DNA of 64,000 nt from Brenneria roseae subsp. roseae (GTDB lineage Bacteria > Pseudomonadota > Gammaproteobacteria > Enterobacterales > Enterobacteriaceae): contig NZ_KZ819039.1 of assembly GCF_003115845.1 (NCBI RefSeq), positions 1 through 64,000 on the forward strand, read 5' to 3'. The translations under genes were made by a program, and so were the position numbers. Under the pieces are notes generated by a model. The model made no database searches. It saw only the letters and a program-made list of their open reading frames with translations, and had not been told where the DNA came from. Below are positions 9,718 through 21,137 of this stretch, piece after piece (position 1 is the stretch's first letter; every line of letters begins with the position of its first letter).

Positions 9718-10509
9718 TTAAAGTTCCAATTTCAACATCTCGAAGTTATCAAACGGCTGAGGACGTGAAAGGTAGTATCCCTGAGCCGCATCCGCACGAG
9801 AGGCTTTGACTGTCGCCCACTCTTCTTTTGTTTCAATTCCCTCAATCACAATATAGTTACAAAAACGGGCAAGCAACGCGATTAATGCCGGGAAAACTTC
9901 ACGTCCTTCGCCACTCTGCTGTAACAAAATAAACAGTTCCCGAGCCACTTTAATACAATCATACTGCGCCAGCATTAATGATGAAAAATTAGCCATCCCA
10001 CAACCAAAATCATCCAGCCAAAGCGCCTGAGCTTCCGGAAGTTTAGTCAGGATTTCTTTGGGTAATCCGCCTTGGTTTTCCACCATCTCGAAACGAATCC
10101 AAGGCATCGAAGAGATCAGCCGCTTTGCTTCATGGCTTTTCTGTAACGCCAGTAGCGTCATGCCATCGATATTCACGGACGCAAGCAGATCTTCACGGAT
10201 AAAACGCAAGTGCCAATGAGATAAAAGCTGTAGTTGTTCTACAATAATTTGCAGCCGCGCATCGACGTTAATATTGGCAAAGTATTTTTCAGGTGAGATA
10301 AATTTTTGCGGCAGGGTAAAAGAGGAGACGGAGGTAAGTAACTCAATGGCCATCAGTTTACCCGACGTTCGGTAAATTGGTTGAAAAGTATACCGTCGTT
10401 GGCATTCACGCCAATAATCAACCTCTAATGACTCAGAGTCTCCCTGATGAGAAAACAATGGCCCAAACTGATCCAGATCACCTTCCTGCTGCACTATGAG
10501 TTCCGCCAT
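9718..10509 (-). CDS. pdeH: Cyclic-di-GMP phosphodiesterase PdeH (YhjH)
   Basis: 263 residues forming a stand-alone EAL domain. It matches E. coli PdeH along its length, including TFQPIYRTSGKLMAIELL, LLASVNIDG, WLDDFGCGMANFSSL and AQGYYLSRP. Metal and catalytic residues are in place: E56 of the EAL-type ELL motif, N113, E141, D166-D167 and the later EGIET. The only visible change in a core motif is Cys for Thr in DDFGTG. In E. coli PdeH lowers cyclic-di-GMP so that YcgR does not brake the flagella, and it is expressed with the flagellar genes. Here it sits near an adhesin system and a diguanylate cyclase, so it may also set the level that governs adhesion. Confidence 0.9.
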   Translation of the reverse strand: MAELIVQQEGDLDQFGPLFSHQGDSESLEVDYWRECQRRYTFQPIYRTSGKLMAIELLTSVSSFTLPQKFISPEKYFANINVDARLQIIVEQLQLLSHWHLRFIREDLLASVNIDGMTLLALQKSHEAKRLISSMPWIRFEMVENQGGLPKEILTKLPEAQALWLDDFGCGMANFSSLMLAQYDCIKVARELFILLQQSGEGREVFPALIALLARFCNYIVIEGIETKEEWATVKASRADAAQGYYLSRPQPFDNFEMLKLEL

Positions 10510-11022
10510 TAGACTGACACTTATTAGTTATAAAAATTATATCATACGGATATATACCGTTATCGACGTTCCTGGTACAAACTTTACCGGTGATAATGAT
10601 TAAATCCCACACTGGCTAACGGATAAAAATAAGCAGATCAATATCACAACTAAATTAATTTAATTTGTAAATCAGCCAATTGGCTCATGAACTCAGAGGC
10701 CGTATTGGCTGACCAATACAGTCTAAAGGATAAATCTGGCGCCAATGTAACGAACAGATGGTTATTTTACCCTGTAACTTGACCATCTATATACCCATGA
10801 TCTTTCAAGCTGAAGCCAGCCCGACTTCGTTCAATTATTTTCCCGCCATAAACCTCGTCACCGCAGTATTCGTTAGTGCAAATCTGGACCAGGCGTTTTC
10901 CGTCATTGGCTTTTCATATCTTGAATATAGGGGGTATATTTACTCATCAGCCATCGTTACGCGTGTTTAAACGCGCTTCAACAGGTATAATCTGCGCCCC
11001 GTTTGTAAGACAGAAGGCTATC
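10510..11022. other. Intergenic region containing one TATACCC-ended repeat
   Basis: About 510 bp between pdeH and yfhL, with no credible gene. Open frames that read through it into yfhL are extensions without support. It holds the palindromic repeat at 10790-10938 and, near 10703, the small inverted repeat tattggctgaccaata. The pdeH promoter should be at its left end and the yfhL promoter at its right end. Confidence 0.5.
10790..10938. repeat. TATACCC-ended intergenic repeat (MITE-like), copy 1
   Basis: Begins TATACCCATGATCTTTCAAG and ends with the inverted counterpart CTTGAATATAGGGGGTATA; 149 bp long. Two more elements with the same TATACCC...GGGTATA ends and similar length lie at 59118 and 59433. 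Ends and size fit a small non-coding palindromic repeat family dispersed in Pectobacteriaceae genomes. No transposase is encoded. Confidence 0.65.
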
Positions 11023-11283
11023 ATGGCATTACTCATCACCCATAAATGTATCAACTGCGATATGTGTGAACCGGAGTGTCCTAATCAGGCCATCTCGATG
11101 GGTATGGATATCTACGAAATTGATGCAGATCGATGCACCGAATGTATCGGACATTACGACACGCCGACCTGTCAGAAAGTTTGCCCGATTGATAACACGA
11201 TCGTTAAAGATCCTGCGCATCCGGAAGGTAACGAGCAGCTATGGGAAAAATTCGTCTTAATGCACCATGCAGATAGACTATAA
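11023..11283 (+). CDS. yfhL: YfhL family 2[4Fe-4S] ferredoxin
   Basis: 86 residues starting at ATG 11023; longer upstream frames are unsupported because the family begins MALLI. It has two cysteine clusters for [4Fe-4S] centres: CINCDMCEPEC near residues 9-19 and CTECIGHYDTPTCQKVC near 38-54, the second with the inserted residues typical of YfhL/Alvin-type ferredoxins. A low-potential electron carrier in the cytoplasm; its partner is not known from the sequence. It converges with acpS (3 nt apart), as in E. coli. Confidence 0.93.
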   Translation: MALLITHKCINCDMCEPECPNQAISMGMDIYEIDADRCTECIGHYDTPTCQKVCPIDNTIVKDPAHPEGNEQLWEKFVLMHHADRL

Positions 11284-11286
11284 CGA

Positions 11287-11667
11287 CTAACTTTCAATAA
11301 TGACCGTAGCACAAGCGTAACGGCGTTCATCCGCCAGGGTAAGGTGCACATGCTTCACCCCCATGCGATCTGCAAGCTCCGCCGCTCTGGAGAGAAAGCG
11401 CAGGCAGGGTTTGCCCAGTTCATCATTGAATATTTCGAGCTGAGTAAACGCCAATCCATTGCGAATCCCCGTACCAAGCGCTTTAGCCGCCGCTTCTTTG
11501 GCTGCAAAACGTTTGGCGAGAAAACGGACCGGTTGCTGATGCTGCTGATATTGAAACCATTCCGCATCCGTTAAGATGCGGCGGGCCAGACGCTCACCAG
11601 AGCGCTCAATCACCGCTTCGATACGGGCGACGTCGACAATGTCGGTGCCAAGTCCAAGAATCGGCAT
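11287..11667 (-). CDS. acpS: Holo-[acyl-carrier-protein] synthase
   Basis: 126 residues, the usual length. Transfers the 4'-phosphopantetheine arm of CoA to the serine of acyl-carrier protein, needed for fatty-acid synthesis. Magnesium-binding motifs are present: [13 protein letters not shown] at residues 5-17 and [15 protein letters not shown] near 53-67. Its start overlaps the stop of pdxJ by one base (TAATG), so the two genes are translationally coupled, as in E. coli. Confidence 0.97.
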   Translation of the reverse strand: MPILGLGTDIVDVARIEAVIERSGERLARRILTDAEWFQYQQHQQPVRFLAKRFAAKEAAAKALGTGIRNGLAFTQLEIFNDELGKPCLRFLSRAAELADRMGVKHVHLTLADERRYACATVIIES

Positions 11668-12398
11668 TAACGGCGAGCTTCTTTCATCAGACGTTTCATT
11701 TCAGAAACGGCTTCACTTAGCCCACTCATGACTGCGCGGCCGATAATGGCATGGCCAATGTTCAACTCATGCATTTCCGGCAAGGCCGCGACAGGTTGGA
11801 CGTTATGATACGTTAACCCGTGGCCGGCATTCACTTTCAGGCCTTTTCCCGCGGCATAAGTTACCGCATCGCGAATACGCTCAAATTCGTGCTGGCGTTC
11901 ACTATCGCCGGATGCCTCCGCATACGCACCGGTATGGATTTCAATATAAGGCGCGCCGCTGGCAACGGCGGCATCAATCTGGCGTTTATCAGCGTCAATA
12001 AACAGAGAGACCAGAATGCCGGCCTGGGTTAGTCTGGCGACGGCGTCATTCATTTTCTCCTGCTGCCCGGCAACGTCCAGCCCGCCTTCAGTGGTCACTT
12101 CCAGACGTTTCTCTGGCACCAGGCAACAAAAGTGGGGTTTCAGTTCACAGGCAATCCCCAGCATTTCTTCCGTCACCGCCATTTCCAGATTCATTCGGGT
12201 TTGAATGGTCTCCCGCAAAATACGCACGTCACGATCGGTAATATGACGCCGATCTTCACGCAAATGTACGGTAATGCCATCGGCCCCCGCCTGTTCAGCC
12301 ATAAATGCGGCCTGAACCGGATCAGGATACGCCGTTCCACGGGCATTACGCAGGGTGGCGATATGATCGATGTTAACGCCCAGCAACAATTCAGCCAT
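11667..12398 (-). CDS. pdxJ: Pyridoxine 5'-phosphate synthase
   Basis: 243 residues, same length as E. coli PdxJ. Condenses 3-amino-1-hydroxyacetone phosphate with deoxyxylulose 5-phosphate to give pyridoxine 5'-phosphate, the last ring-forming step of vitamin B6 synthesis. Seen are the N-terminal [17 protein letters not shown], the phosphate-binding [16 protein letters not shown] and C-terminal [11 protein letters not shown] and [12 protein letters not shown]. It precedes and overlaps acpS; recO lies 80 bp upstream on the same strand, in the E. coli order. Confidence 0.97.
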   Translation of the reverse strand: MAELLLGVNIDHIATLRNARGTAYPDPVQAAFMAEQAGADGITVHLREDRRHITDRDVRILRETIQTRMNLEMAVTEEMLGIACELKPHFCCLVPEKRLEVTTEGGLDVAGQQEKMNDAVARLTQAGILVSLFIDADKRQIDAAVASGAPYIEIHTGAYAEASGDSERQHEFERIRDAVTYAAGKGLKVNAGHGLTYHNVQPVAALPEMHELNIGHAIIGRAVMSGLSEAVSEMKRLMKEARR

Positions 12399-12478
12399 GG
12401 TAAATCCTCAAAAGGGTAACGCGTAATGTCTGGCAGTTTACACCGATGTATGGGTTGCTGGGTACAGGCGGGCGAGTA

Positions 12479-13216
12479 TTATTTCTCAGAGGATGGTGCT
12501 TTGGGAACGTTGGCTCCAGGAACAAACTGGCGGAACAGCTCCCGGCTTTTCAGCGGCTTACCGCCAAGATAGGGCTTTAATGCCATGCGGGTAAAACGTT
12601 TTGCCGCCCGCAATGTCGCCGCATCAGGAAATTCCCGGGAAGCCAGCGCGCGCAATTCATAGCCGGTAAAACTATTATTATCAACAATCAGACTGGCTAT
12701 GAACCCCTTCTCCTCGCGATACCGATATGTCATGGTGTCAGACACCGGTTCTCCGCTCCCCGCACAATGCAGAAAATCCACGCCATAGCCAAGATATCCC
12801 AGCAGCGCCAGCTCAAAACGACGCAATGCCGGCTCAGGAGACGCATTCTGAGCTGCAAGCTGTTGTAAACAATGGAGGTAATCAAAAAAGAGAGCGGAAT
12901 AATTGGTTTCGTGTTCCAGCACCCGCGCCAGTAACTCATTCACGTATAAACCGCTATAAAGCATGATGCCGGAAAGGGGAAGCGCCAGCGATACGGGCTC
13001 GGCGTTACGCAGCGTTTTCACTTCTCCCCTGCCGCTCCAGCGCACCAGCAAAGGCGTAAAAGGCTGCAAACATCCTTTCAAACTGGATCGACGCGCCCGG
13101 GCGCCTTTTGCCAGTACCCGAATCCGCCCTTCACTTTCGCTGAACAAATCCAGCAATAAACTGGTTTCGCTATAAGGTCGCCCATGCAAGACAAATGCGC
13201 GCTGCCAGCCTTCCAT
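12479..13216 (-). CDS. recO: DNA repair protein RecO
   Basis: 245 residues. N-terminal OB-fold ([27 protein letters not shown]) and a helical C-terminal part. In the RecF pathway RecO, with RecR, loads RecA on single-stranded DNA coated by SSB and anneals complementary strands. It lies 11 bp after era on the same strand, forming the usual rnc-era-recO unit. Full length and unbroken. Confidence 0.96.
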   Translation of the reverse strand: MEGWQRAFVLHGRPYSETSLLLDLFSESEGRIRVLAKGARARRSSLKGCLQPFTPLLVRWSGRGEVKTLRNAEPVSLALPLSGIMLYSGLYVNELLARVLEHETNYSALFFDYLHCLQQLAAQNASPEPALRRFELALLGYLGYGVDFLHCAGSGEPVSDTMTYRYREEKGFIASLIVDNNSFTGYELRALASREFPDAATLRAAKRFTRMALKPYLGGKPLKSRELFRQFVPGANVPKAPSSEK

Positions 13217-13227
13217 CGGCGCGGACC

Positions 13228-14813
<1,586 letters not shown>

Positions 14814-15018
14814 TTACCAATAGATCAACGATGCGTCAAAAACAGCAGCATACGGAACAGTCCTGACCCGCTAATTACCCGTCAAAACTGTTTCGTTTGC
14901 ATTGGCTCCCGACCGGGAGCCTGCATTTTATTCTTTCAAAAAGAACGTTTCGAAAATAGTGTTTCAGGAAATATTCTACAACGGGCGGCATAATAATGCT
15001 GCGTGTTTATCAATTTGA

Positions 15019-15969
15019 TTAATGAATACCACCAATGCGACTCAGTCGAACACCGGTAGGCCATTCACCTTCCTGTTTTTCAAAGCTCATCCAGATTGCG
15101 GTTGCTTTACCAACAAGATTTCTTTCAGGAACAAAACCCCAATAACGGCTATCAAGACTGTTATCGCGGTTATCTCCCATCATAAAATAATGGCCGGCGG
15201 GTACCACCCAAGTCGCAAGCTGCTGCTGGGACTGCTGATAATAGCCGCCCAGCTGATCCTGCACGCCAGGAACAATCAATATATTATGGGTTACATTCCC
15301 CAACGACTCTTTACGCGTACCCATGCGAACGCCATTAACGCTATTATCCGTCACCGGGATCTGATAGAAACCGCTGCGTGATTCCAGACCCGGCTGATTA
15401 AACGTCTGAACAAAATCACTGGGCTGTACATTATTATAGGTCACAGCCAGGGCTTTATCACAACGTTGCTGCCCATCGCAGTCAGGACTAATGGTCACCT
15501 GTTTGCTCATCGGATTATAACTGACGCGATCGCCCGGAACGCCAACCACACGTTTGATAAAATCAACTTTTGGATCGGATGGATATTTAAATACCACCAC
15601 ATCACCGCGTTTCGGATGTCCGGTTTCAATTAACGTTTGCTGAGTAAAGGGCTCTTTAATACCGTAAGCAAATTTCTCTACCAGTATAAAATCACCGATC
15701 AGCAACGTTGGCATCATTGAACCCGATGGTATTTGGAAAGGCTCATAAATGAACGAGCGCACCACCAATACCAGCGCCACGACCGGGAATATCGATGCGA
15801 CCGTTTCAATCCATCCAGGTTGCGCCCCCGATTTTGACAACGCAACCAGCTCACCCGAGGCCGCTGATTTTTTCCGGCGCGCAGGTGCCCACATAAAGCG
15901 CTCCAAACACCAGACGATACCTGTGACAAGCGTCACTAATGCCAAAATTACGGCAAACATATTGGCCAT
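15019..15969 (-). CDS. lepB: Signal peptidase I
   Basis: 316 residues (E. coli 324). Two N-terminal membrane segments (about 4-22 and 58-75) anchor it with the catalytic domain in the periplasm. Catalytic Ser84 lies in IPSGSMMPT and Lys139 in FIKRVVG; the MGDNRDNSLDSRYWG box is near 266-280. It removes signal peptides from exported proteins. It lies 16 bp after lepA and forms the normal lepA-lepB operon. Confidence 0.97.
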   Translation of the reverse strand: MANMFAVILALVTLVTGIVWCLERFMWAPARRKKSAASGELVALSKSGAQPGWIETVASIFPVVALVLVVRSFIYEPFQIPSGSMMPTLLIGDFILVEKFAYGIKEPFTQQTLIETGHPKRGDVVVFKYPSDPKVDFIKRVVGVPGDRVSYNPMSKQVTISPDCDGQQRCDKALAVTYNNVQPSDFVQTFNQPGLESRSGFYQIPVTDNSVNGVRMGTRKESLGNVTHNILIVPGVQDQLGGYYQQSQQQLATWVVPAGHYFMMGDNRDNSLDSRYWGFVPERNLVGKATAIWMSFEKQEGEWPTGVRLSRIGGIH

Positions 15970-15985
15970 GCCAACTCCTCAGGAT

Positions 15986-17785
15986 TTATTTGTTGTCTTT
16001 GCCGACGTGCAAAATGGCCAGGAACGCTTCCTGCGGTAACTCAACATTACCCACTTGTTTCATACGTTTCTTACCCTCTTTCTGTTTCTGCAACAGCTTC
16101 TTCTTACGGCTGACGTCACCGCCATAGCATTTCGCCAATACGTTCTTACGCAGTTGCTTAACCGTAGAACGGGCAATAATGTGATTGCCAATTGCCGCCT
16201 GGATGGCGATATCAAACTGTTGGCGTGGAATGAGGTCTTTCATTTTTTCCACCAGATCGCGACCGCGGTATTGAGAATTGTCCCGGTGCGTAATCAGCGC
16301 CAGCGCATCGACACGTTCGCCGTTAATCAACACGTCTACGCGTACCATGTCGGAAGCCTGGAAACGTTTGAAGCTGTAATCCAGCGAAGCATAGCCGCGG
16401 GACGTCGATTTCAGACGGTCAAAGAAGTCGAGAACCACTTCCGCCATCGGAATTTCATACGTCAGCGCCACCTGGTTGCCGTGATAAACCATGTTTGTCT
16501 GTACGCCACGTTTCTCGATACACAGCGTAATGACGTTACCCAGGAATTCCTGCGGCATCAGCATATGACACTCGGCGATAGGCTCACGCAGCTCCTGAAT
16601 ATTATTCAGCGGCGGCAGCTTAGACGGGCTATCCACATGAACCGTCTCACCGTCGGTCGTTTCTACTTCGTAAACCACCGTAGGCGCTGTCGTAATCAAA
16701 TCCAGATCGTATTCACGCTCCAGACGTTCCTGAATGATCTCCATGTGCAATAGCCCAAGGAAACCACAGCGGAAACCAAAGCCCAGCGCCGTAGAACTTT
16801 CCGGTTCATAAAACAGGGAAGCATCATTCAGGCTCAGTTTACCTAACGCGTCACGGAAAGCTTCATAATCATCGGAACTGATCGGGAAAAGTCCGGCATA
16901 AACCTGCGGCTTCACTTTCTTGAAGCCCGGTAGTGCCTTCTCCGCCGGTTGGCGAGCCAGCGTCAGCGTATCGCCAACCGGCGCCCCCAGAATATCTTTG
17001 ATAGCACAAACCAGCCAGCCCACTTCGCCGCAGTTCAGCACTTCGCGATCCACGCGCTTGGGCGTAAAAATCCCCAGACGATCGGCGTTGTAAACCTGAC
17101 CGGTACTCATAACCTTAATCTTGTCGCCTTTACGCATGGTGCCATTTTTAATACGCACCAATGAAACAACGCCAAGGTAATTATCAAACCAGGAATCAAT
17201 AATCAGCGCCTGCAACGGCGCGTCCGCACTGCCTTCAGGCGGCGGAACATCGCGAACCAAACGTTCCAGTACATCAGGCACACCGACACCCGTTTTAGCG
17301 GAACAGCGCACCGCATCCGTCGCATCAATACCAACAATATCTTCGATTTCCTGGGCAACCCGATCCGGATCGGCAGCAGGCAAATCGATTTTGTTCAACA
17401 CCGGCACCACTTCCAGATCCATATCCAACGCGGTATAGCAGTTCGCCAATGTCTGCGCTTCAACCCCCTGACCAGCATCAACCACCAGCAATGCGCCTTC
17501 ACAGGCAGCCAGTGAACGAGAAACTTCGTAAGAAAAGTCAACGTGTCCGGGAGTATCAATGAAGTTTAACTGATAGGTTTGACCATCCTGCGCTTTATAA
17601 TCCAGCGTTACGCTCTGTGCTTTGATTGTAATACCGCGTTCACGTTCCAGATCCATGGAATCCAGAACCTGCGCAGCCATTTCACGTTCGGTCAAACCAC
17701 CGCAAATCTGGATAATACGATCGGATAAGGTCGACTTACCGTGGTCGATATGGGCAATAATGGAGAAATTTCGTATATGCTTCAT
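15986..17785 (-). CDS. lepA: Elongation factor 4 (LepA)
   Basis: 599 residues, exactly the E. coli length. GTPase domain with [12 protein letters not shown] near 12-23, RERGITIK and DTPGHVDF, followed by EF-G-like domains and the LepA-specific C-terminal region ([26 protein letters not shown]). It acts on ribosomes, aiding 30S assembly or correcting translocation. First gene of the lepA-lepB pair; the 280-bp gap upstream holds its promoter. Confidence 0.98.
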   Translation of the reverse strand: MKHIRNFSIIAHIDHGKSTLSDRIIQICGGLTEREMAAQVLDSMDLERERGITIKAQSVTLDYKAQDGQTYQLNFIDTPGHVDFSYEVSRSLAACEGALLVVDAGQGVEAQTLANCYTALDMDLEVVPVLNKIDLPAADPDRVAQEIEDIVGIDATDAVRCSAKTGVGVPDVLERLVRDVPPPEGSADAPLQALIIDSWFDNYLGVVSLVRIKNGTMRKGDKIKVMSTGQVYNADRLGIFTPKRVDREVLNCGEVGWLVCAIKDILGAPVGDTLTLARQPAEKALPGFKKVKPQVYAGLFPISSDDYEAFRDALGKLSLNDASLFYEPESSTALGFGFRCGFLGLLHMEIIQERLEREYDLDLITTAPTVVYEVETTDGETVHVDSPSKLPPLNNIQELREPIAECHMLMPQEFLGNVITLCIEKRGVQTNMVYHGNQVALTYEIPMAEVVLDFFDRLKSTSRGYASLDYSFKRFQASDMVRVDVLINGERVDALALITHRDNSQYRGRDLVEKMKDLIPRQQFDIAIQAAIGNHIIARSTVKQLRKNVLAKCYGGDVSRKKKLLQKQKEGKKRMKQVGNVELPQEAFLAILHVGKDNK

Positions 17786-18064
17786 TATAAAAATTTTTCT
17801 ACCTTGATATTCCTGAAATTCTTGCCGATGGGCATGCGCATTAGGTGAAAACAGCCGCGATGTTATTCCACCCGAATCGCAGCATTCTACATGTCAGAAG
17901 AGCGAAAACCTAGTCATGTCCCGTGCATTACCATTGATTCTGACCGTTTTATTCGGAATGGCGAAGCAGCAGGACAAAAGCAGAGAGTAAACGGATGATA
18001 ATTGATGAAAATAACACAGGATAATCAAGAGGCACTGGCAGCGGCAAGACGCAAATAAACGCCG

Positions 18065-18538
18065 CTACGACGACTGGGCGGCGGTCTGAATTTGCAAGAG
18101 TTCACCGGGTAGCGCAATTTGCAGGATAATAGGCTCATAACGATTATTTTTGCCCAATCGCTTGGCCCAATGTTTTACCGACACAAAAACCAGACCACCG
18201 CCGACAAACGCCCCGACAATGGCGGACAATTCACTGCCAAAAAACATCTGGAACAACGCCGAACCGATAAACAATCCGAGCAAAGGCAAAAAATAGACCA
18301 TCATCGCCGAACGCAGCAGGCTGCCTTCGGCGATGCCCAATTCAATTTGCTGCCCTGCCTCAAGCGGTTGTGTACAAGGCACCGTCAAGAGATGTTCGGC
18401 AGAAGCGCCGAGCTGATTCAGCAACCCGGTGCCGCAGGTCGAGCGGGATTTACAGCCCCCGCATCCGGAACTCTGCTCACAGCGCACAACAGCAATGCCA
18501 TTCTGCCATGAAACAACCGTTGCCCACTCTTTAATCAT
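18065..18538 (-). CDS. rseC: SoxR-reducing system / sigma-E modulator RseC
   Basis: 157 residues. The cytoplasmic N-terminus has a cysteine cluster (CEQSSGCGGCKSRSTCG) that may hold an iron-sulfur centre; two membrane segments follow at about 80-125. RseC positively affects sigma-E and takes part in reduction of SoxR with the Rsx complex. Its start overlaps the stop of rseB by one base, and it is the last gene of rpoE-rseABC. Confidence 0.95.
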   Translation of the reverse strand: MIKEWATVVSWQNGIAVVRCEQSSGCGGCKSRSTCGTGLLNQLGASAEHLLTVPCTQPLEAGQQIELGIAEGSLLRSAMMVYFLPLLGLFIGSALFQMFFGSELSAIVGAFVGGGLVFVSVKHWAKRLGKNNRYEPIILQIALPGELLQIQTAAQSS

Positions 18539-19491
18539 TACTGCGCCTTCTGGATAATATTGTCGGCAATACGTTTAGCCGTGGCGGGTGGGATCTCGCC
18601 GACAACGGTGATTTCGTTATTATTATGAACTTCCGTATGTATTGAACGTCTTCCGGTACGTATTGCTTGTTCGGGACGGACTTCAGGAGAAGGACTGACA
18701 TTAATCGAAAAGCTGAACAAACCATCGCTGTATAAACGCGTCTCAATGGGAAGATTCGTCCCCGACAGTATTCTACGACTATGCGAAACCTCTTTCATCC
18801 CTGCGGGCAGCCACTCCGCACTCCAGGAAAAACTGACGTTTTCCGGCGTTGGTGCCGGCAATGAAGGAGGCAAATTGATGCCTTCCAGCGGCCGCAGGGC
18901 TTCTATAACCTCATTATCGATAATCAGCGAAGTCACCAGAAATTGTTCCAGACGCTCACCATTCCGATCCTGCAGATCTATCCGCAAAGGCAGCTTGGAC
19001 TGGGCATCGACCCAGACGGTATAACTGTAGCGCGTGGCGTCTCGAGAAATAATCCGGATGCCCACCGCCAGACGATCGGCAATGCGCACTCGCCCATCGG
19101 CAGGGACGAAATCGTAGTACATCGCGAGTTTTTTGAAATCCGCATAAACCAGAGCGGGCAACGAATCAACGATGTGATCGCCCGTCAGCGTAAAAGGTTC
19201 AAGCCCGGAATCAAAATAGCTGATTTCATTACCACGCTGTACGATTTCACGCCTTGGCCCATCCATCAGCACAAGCTGCGCCAGAGAACGATTATTCAGC
19301 ATAGCATGCCGGTATCTGACCGACTCGAATCCTTGCTGGGTGATGTTGATAAAAGAAAGTTCGTAACTTAACGAACGACTGGCGCTGTTCATCTGTTGCA
19401 ACAACGCCCCGGACTCAGTTTGAGCCGGGGCGAGTGTGGAATAGAACAGACTGCCAATCAGCAAACAGGCGGCAAACAAAACACGCTTCAT
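18538..19491 (-). CDS. rseB: Sigma-E factor regulatory protein RseB
   Basis: 317 residues with a signal peptide (MKRVLFAACLLIGSLFYSTLAPAQ). A periplasmic two-domain LolA-like protein that binds RseA and shields it from DegS; lipopolysaccharide intermediates release it. Overlaps rseA upstream and rseC downstream by one base each, so all are translated together. Confidence 0.96.
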   Translation of the reverse strand: MKRVLFAACLLIGSLFYSTLAPAQTESGALLQQMNSASRSLSYELSFINITQQGFESVRYRHAMLNNRSLAQLVLMDGPRREIVQRGNEISYFDSGLEPFTLTGDHIVDSLPALVYADFKKLAMYYDFVPADGRVRIADRLAVGIRIISRDATRYSYTVWVDAQSKLPLRIDLQDRNGERLEQFLVTSLIIDNEVIEALRPLEGINLPPSLPAPTPENVSFSWSAEWLPAGMKEVSHSRRILSGTNLPIETRLYSDGLFSFSINVSPSPEVRPEQAIRTGRRSIHTEVHNNNEITVVGEIPPATAKRIADNIIQKAQ

Positions 19492-20141
19492 TACCGAGGC
19501 TGAGTTCCTAATGATTGAGTTCCAGGGACCTGAATGGCAGCTTGCTGATCATCATGCTGTTGAACCTGTTCAGCATGCAGGCGGCGCTGTAATTCATAAT
19601 CCTGCAAAATAGCATTGAGGCGGTTACGCTGCGCGTCGTATTTTTGCTGTCCGTTATTATGGGCAGACACACCGTCTTGCGGTGTTCCCAGACTAACCGG
19701 AGAAGCGGTGCCCAACGCAGGCAACGTCCGGAACAAAGCAGACTCGGTTACTCCCTCCGAAACGTCCGGGCGATCATAATTCTGAATGCCCACAATCACG
19801 GCCAGAGACACACAGGCAGCAACGCCGACCTGAGTCAATTGCCCCGCCCAAGGGCGAACTTTATGCCAGAACGGCATTTGAGACCACTGCGCAGGATGTG
19901 GTTGAGACTCGGGTTGCGCTTGAGGAACCAGACGAACAGGCTCTTTTTCAATTGCGGCAGCAACACGGGAAGCGATATCCAGATGAATGACTTTTTCATC
20001 GATATCACCACGCAACGTATCGCGAATTAGATGATAACTTTGCCAACGTTGCTGTAGCTTGTCATCCTGTGACAAAGCCTTCAGCAGCTCAGAATCGACT
20101 GTCTCACCATCCATTAAAGCGGAAAGCTTCTCTTTCTGCAT
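19491..20141 (-). CDS. rseA: Anti-sigma-E factor RseA
   Basis: 216 residues, the E. coli length. Cytoplasmic N-terminal domain (MQKEKLSALMDGETVDSELL) binds sigma-E; one membrane segment near 102-120 (LTQVGVAACVSLAVIVGIQ); periplasmic tail binds RseB. DegS and then RseP cut it under envelope stress to release sigma-E. The C-terminal part is Gln-rich, as needed for protection from RseP. It lies 57 bp after rpoE. Confidence 0.96.
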   Translation of the reverse strand: MQKEKLSALMDGETVDSELLKALSQDDKLQQRWQSYHLIRDTLRGDIDEKVIHLDIASRVAAAIEKEPVRLVPQAQPESQPHPAQWSQMPFWHKVRPWAGQLTQVGVAACVSLAVIVGIQNYDRPDVSEGVTESALFRTLPALGTASPVSLGTPQDGVSAHNNGQQKYDAQRNRLNAILQDYELQRRLHAEQVQQHDDQQAAIQVPGTQSLGTQPR

Positions 20142-20198
20142 ACCGACACCCTTACCTTGTCAAATCCATCATTAATCATGCGACTAGCTAAAAACGAG

Positions 20199-20774
20199 CT
20201 AACGCCGAATAAGCGGTTGTACTTTATTATCAATTGCTTCCCGTGCCCGGAAGATACGAGAACGAACAGTGCCGACGGGACAATCCATAATCACGGCGAT
20301 CTCTTCGTAGCTCAATCCATCCAATTCACGCAGCGTAATTGCCAGTCGCAAATCTTCCGGTAAAGACTCTATCGTGCGAAAAACTATGCTTCGTAATTCC
20401 TCAGACAACATTAAATTCTCAGGGTTCGAAATTTCTTTCAATGCGCCCGCATTTTCATAGTTTTCAGCATCATTGGCATCAATGTCGCTGGATGGGGGAC
20501 GGCGGCCCTGCGCTACCAGATAGTTTTTCGCTGTATTCACGGCTATACGATACAGCCACGTATAAAAGGCACTATCACCACGGAATGACTCCAATGCGCG
20601 ATATGCTTTGATAAACGACTCCTGTACCACGTCAGGCACGTCCCCCTGGGGCACATAGCGCGACACCAGACTCGCCACCTTATGCTGGTAGCGAACGACC
20701 AGCAAATTAAACGACTTTTGATCGCCTTTCTGGACTCGCTCGACTAGTACTTGATCTGCCAGCTGCTCACTCAT
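20199..20774 (-). CDS. rpoE: RNA polymerase sigma factor RpoE (sigma-E)
   Basis: 191 residues, identical in length to E. coli RpoE. Extracytoplasmic-function sigma factor with region 2 (VVQESFIKAYRALESFRGDSAFYTWLYRIAVN) and region 4 (ITLRELDGLSYEEIAVIMDCPVGTVRSRIFRAR). It directs transcription of outer-membrane quality-control genes. A sigma-E type promoter is found about 85-110 bp upstream, which makes the operon self-activating. Confidence 0.98.
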   Translation of the reverse strand: MSEQLADQVLVERVQKGDQKSFNLLVVRYQHKVASLVSRYVPQGDVPDVVQESFIKAYRALESFRGDSAFYTWLYRIAVNTAKNYLVAQGRRPPSSDIDANDAENYENAGALKEISNPENLMLSEELRSIVFRTIESLPEDLRLAITLRELDGLSYEEIAVIMDCPVGTVRSRIFRAREAIDNKVQPLIRR

Positions 20775-20858
20775 CCGAGGTAATATCTCCTCAAACCGAT
20801 CTCCACACGTAAAATAGTACTGCCAGCCATATTAAGTTATACCGGAGCAAGCTCTAGC

Positions 20859-20886
20859 TTAGAGCTAACACCCGGCATAAAGTTCC
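20859..20886 (-). promoter_or_regulatory. Sigma-E-dependent promoter of the rpoE operon
   Basis: On the minus strand GGAACTT (20886-20880) is followed after exactly 16 nt by TCTAA (20863-20859), both consensus for sigma-E. It points at rpoE, whose start is at 20774. This is the autoregulatory promoter known upstream of rpoE in E. coli. Confidence 0.85.
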
Positions 20887-21137
20887 TGGTAATCATTTTT
20901 TCTTCTATAGCGCTATCGTTATCGCCCCGAATACTGATACCGGAACAATCCATTTTTTGGACTTATCAGGGGCATTTGCCGGGGGATCATACGATAAATT
21001 CATAGCATTAGCACGATTCTCACCGCTCTGACGCCCGGTATTTATACATCTTTACAGGAGTGAAAAATCAATACATGAATAAATAATTGGGTGCTAACAT
21101 CAATTCACCTCTTTTTTCTTGCATCAATGGCACTAAC
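20887..21137. other. Intergenic region between rpoE and nadB
   Basis: With the sigma-E promoter to its left, this completes a ~360-bp gap between divergent genes. It should hold further rpoE promoters and the nadB promoter. In E. coli a short leader frame (rseD) overlaps this region on the rpoE side; I did not establish one here. No RNA gene was recognised. Confidence 0.4.

Noticed and set aside
10758-11022. Upstream extensions reading into yfhL
   Set aside because: They run through the TATACCC repeat and are not part of the conserved ferredoxin, which starts at 11023.
16055-16753. 232-codon plus-strand frame
   Set aside because: Lies wholly antisense to lepA, with no start context and an Arg/His/Gln-rich product typical of shadow frames.
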